A stretch of DNA of 64,000 nucleotides from Stomorhina lunata. Lineage: Eukaryota > Arthropoda > Insecta > Diptera > Rhiniidae. Positions 61,766 to 64,000 of this stretch are shown piece after piece. The DNA lies in NCBI GenBank assembly GCA_933228675.1, contig OW121741.1, positions 76,717,387 through 76,781,386 on the forward strand, in the 5' to 3' direction. The notes under the pieces were generated by a model. That model was not told the DNA's origin. It saw only the letters and a program-made list of their open reading frames with translations, and did no database searches. Numbering within the stretch: position 1 is the stretch's first letter; each line of letters opens with the position of its first letter. The translations under genes and the position numbers were made by a program.

Positions 61766-62109
61766 TGTAAGCCCTTTTTTACTTGACGTTATTTATATCA
61801 CTCCAATTACTTTTTATGGGGTTTTTTATATCCAATTGCATAAAATTAAGCAGGCTTTGAGCCCCTACTGAAACTTGATACCTAAATTGATGTTTTTGCG
61901 ATTTTTATAAATTTTTAAAAAACATATTATTTGAAAAAATTTATAAAAATTCGAGATAGGTTCAACTAATACCTGCCATTCACGAAGAGACTAATAAAAA
62001 ATTGTATCCATTATATATTCTGAAGAATCAATTTTTCCATAAACACAAATATTTGATTTTGTCAGTTTTAAAATTTTGCCCTTGGTTTAATTTTTTTTCG
62101 GATTTGACC
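61766..62109. other. Non-repetitive AT-rich interval
   Basis: No gene, RNA or element recognised. Confidence 0.5.
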
Positions 62110-62310
62110 ATATAGCAAATTTTTGAAAATTGACTATTTATGGGAAATTTCCGAAAATTGTATATTTTTAAGAAAAATTTACTATTTATTGGAAATTTTC
62201 GAAAATTGACTATTTATAGCAAATTTTCGAAAATTAACTATTTATTGGAAATATTCGAAATGACTTTTTTAAAGAAAAAATTTATTATTTATTGAAAACT
62301 TATTGACTAT
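62110..62310. repeat. ~27-bp degenerate tandem repeat
   Basis: Five to six imperfect copies with GAAAATTGACTATTTAT and GGAAATTTTC words. A short TTCTAGTTCTGTTCTCATTC remnant of the 11-bp satellite type follows at about 62,311-62,335. Confidence 0.7.
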
Positions 62311-63051
62311 TCTAGTTCTGTTCTCATTCTGTTCTGAAATTTTGGATTTTCTTGTAATTGTTTTTTTTTTTTTTCAAAATCCCCCACTGTTCGTAGTGTA
62401 TCCCTCAAAAAGTGTTTTTCATTTACACTCATTGTTAAGCATTTCCATCGTAACTGAACTAATTAGTTTATTTTCATTATAATAATTTATTATCAACTAT
62501 AATATGATTTAACAATAGATTTTATTACAATATTCAATTTTTCATTTGTGTTCCCTTCTCCTCTTTACTTTTGTAATTTGCATTATTTTAATTTTTTAAT
62601 AAATAAATATTTTATGTTAATTAAAAATAATTATTCATGTATAAATTTAAATGGATTTTTTTATGTTAAAATTCAGTTAATTCTTGTGGTGTAATCAAAC
62701 TGGTTACAAATTTGAGTTTAATGTTAATAATTTAAAGCAAAAATTAATTTTAAATTTAAAGTGAATATCGAAGATTGAGCATAATTTACACATGAAAAAT
62801 TTTACACTTTAAAATTATTATTTAAAATAAATTTAAGGTTTTCACGAGTTTTCAGAAACAAAAATCCAATAGATGTTGGGAAAGCCTATAAAGTCGAGCC
62901 TTTCGAAGGCCGAAGATTGTATATTTTAAGAACAACGAGGTTGCGCAATTTATTGTTATTTAAGCTTTTTGTTCTACAGCCAGATTTATTTCTTTTGCAT
63001 CGAGGGCGTGTTATTGCTGTAGCTTAAGCTAATAAGTACAGAAATTGTTAT

Positions 63052-63130
63052 TGCCGTAAGCAGGAATCGAACCCAGGCTCAATGTGATATTTTATTTTTA
63101 GCGGTCGACGTTCTAAACAACTAAGCCACA
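63052..63130 (-). tRNA. tRNA-derived sequence, copy 1 (SINE head or pseudogene)
   Basis: On the minus strand: A-box-like TGGCTTAGTTG, then a long variable region, then B box GGGTTCGATTCC. The A and B boxes are further apart than in a normal tRNA, and the stems are incomplete. It is therefore a tRNA-derived element rather than a functional gene. Confidence 0.5.
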
Positions 63131-63589
63131 TCAAAGATACGACAAGCGCAGAAATGCAAAACGGAGTGACTGTTTAAAGCGTTTTTGAGACATCACGAAG
63201 TGCCTAAATTCAGTAAATTCTTGTGGTGTAATCAAACTGGATAGAAATTTGAGTTTTATGTTAATCATCAGCAAAAATCAATTTTTAGTTTAAAGTTAAT
63301 ATTTAAGAATGAGCAAAATTTACACATGAAAAATTTTACGCCTTAAAATTATTCAGTAAATTCTTGTGGTGTAATCAAATAATTTTTTGGTTTTCACGAG
63401 TTTTCAGAAACAAAAATCTAATAGATGTTGGGAAAGCTTATAAAGTCAAGCTACTTTTTCGAAGAGCGAAGATTGTCTATTTTTACAACAACGATGTTTG
63501 AAGCTTTTTGTTCTACAGCCAGTTTTATTTCTTTTGCATCGAGGGCGTGTTATTGCTGTAACTTAAGCTAATAATTACAGAAATTGATA

Positions 63590-63670
63590 TTGCCGTAAGC
63601 AGGAATCGAACCCAGGCTCAATGTGATAATTTATTTTTAGTAGTCGATGTTCTAAACAACTAAGCCATAG
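63590..63670 (-). tRNA. tRNA-derived sequence, copy 2
   Basis: Same structure as the copy at 63,052, with the B box conserved (GGGTTCGATTCC) and the A box as TGGCTTAGTTG. It was duplicated together with its ~530-bp surroundings. Confidence 0.5.
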
Positions 63671-63779
63671 CACAGATACGATAACCACAAAAATTCAAAA
63701 CGGAGTGACTCCTTAAAGCGTTTTTGAGACATCACTAAGTGCCTACATCTTGTCCGATTGCACTTGAGCGGTATTTATA

Positions 63780-64000
63780 CCCTTCACCACCATAGGTGGA
63801 AAGGGTATTATAAGTTTGTGCTGATGTATGTATCGCATAGAAATATTCGTCTTAGACCCACCTTTTAGTATATCATTAGGCTTAGAATCACTTTCTGAGT
63901 CGATTTAGCGATGTCCGTCCGTCCGTCCGTCTGGCTGGCTGGACCCCCATGTAAACCTTGTAATCAAACTACAGGTCGCAATTCTAAAGATAATTTGATG
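63780..64000 (+). mobile_element. DINE/Helentron-like element, cut by the window end
   Basis: It begins with the ATACCCTTCACC/GGTGGAAAGGGTAT hairpin, then TTATAAGTTTGTG, and reaches a (GTCC)n-type microsatellite at about 63,915-63,935. This is the same arrangement as the start of the element at 58,056, although the sequence between is diverged. It continues beyond the window. Confidence 0.7.

Larger units (their letters stand above)
62672..63748. repeat. ~530-bp unit in two tandem copies
   Basis: Copy 1 (about 62,672-63,203) and copy 2 (about 63,204-63,748) both start with ATTCAGT(T/A)AATTCTTGTGG and end with GAGACATCACNAAGTGCCTA. The second copy holds an extra short copy of the start word at 63,352-63,381. 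Each contains a minus-strand tRNA-derived sequence. No protein-coding frame is present. Confidence 0.9.

Overview
The window looks like AT-rich, repeat-dominated DNA from a dipteran, most likely a calyptrate (house-fly or blow-fly type) genome. The grounds are a Ty1/copia element whose apparent primer site is of the Drosophila copia type, DINE/INE-1-like non-autonomous elements carrying GTCY microsatellites and terminal hairpins, a foldback-type element, and CAA-rich untranslated-looking DNA typical of flies. Species-level assignment is inference. No host protein-coding gene can be read through. The only intact long reading frame is the polyprotein of the copia element at 19.5-24.1 kb.

Layout. 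1-3.7 kb: 29-bp satellite split by a 1.3-kb DNA-transposon-like insertion (1302-2602). 5.27-7.12 kb: two foldback elements built of 21-bp subrepeats, in opposite orientation. 7.15-8.84 kb: a tRNA-derived repeat and a decayed LINE reverse transcriptase. 8.99-11.85 kb: a DINE-like element. 13.16-16.6 kb: a pure 11-bp satellite. 17.1-25.15 kb: a 30/31-bp satellite containing the intact copia insertion. 26.8-31.7 kb: a 31-bp satellite containing a 2.6-kb DINE-like element. 34.07-36.96 kb: a GTTGTGCAAC-type 31-bp satellite bounded by two ends of a DINE-like element. 38.3-41.4 kb: the 11-bp satellite again, inverted. 42.3-43.7 kb: another 30-bp satellite. 44.0-45.4 kb: a degenerate repeat of roughly 250-300 bp with tRNA B-box-like motifs. 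45.54-45.78 kb: a MITE-like inverted repeat. 45.97-46.2 kb: a possible host 5' exon on the minus strand. 47.4-60.8 kb: a large GTTGTGCAAC-type satellite whose core is in perfect 31-bp register, containing a second, inverted copy of the 2.6-kb DINE-like element. 62.7-63.75 kb: a duplicated ~530-bp unit with a tRNA-derived sequence. 63.78 kb to the end: the start of another DINE-like element.

The parts fit together as nested insertion and tandem amplification. Several AT-rich satellites share the palindromic core TTTTTCTATAGAAAAA or close variants and look like one superfamily. Transposons have inserted into these arrays leaving readable empty sites, and in one place the satellite fills the interior of a DINE-like element. 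A consensus splice donor on the minus strand at 45,964 raises the possibility that the satellites to its left lie in a very long first intron; this is a hypothesis. Coordinates of array edges are approximate to about one monomer.
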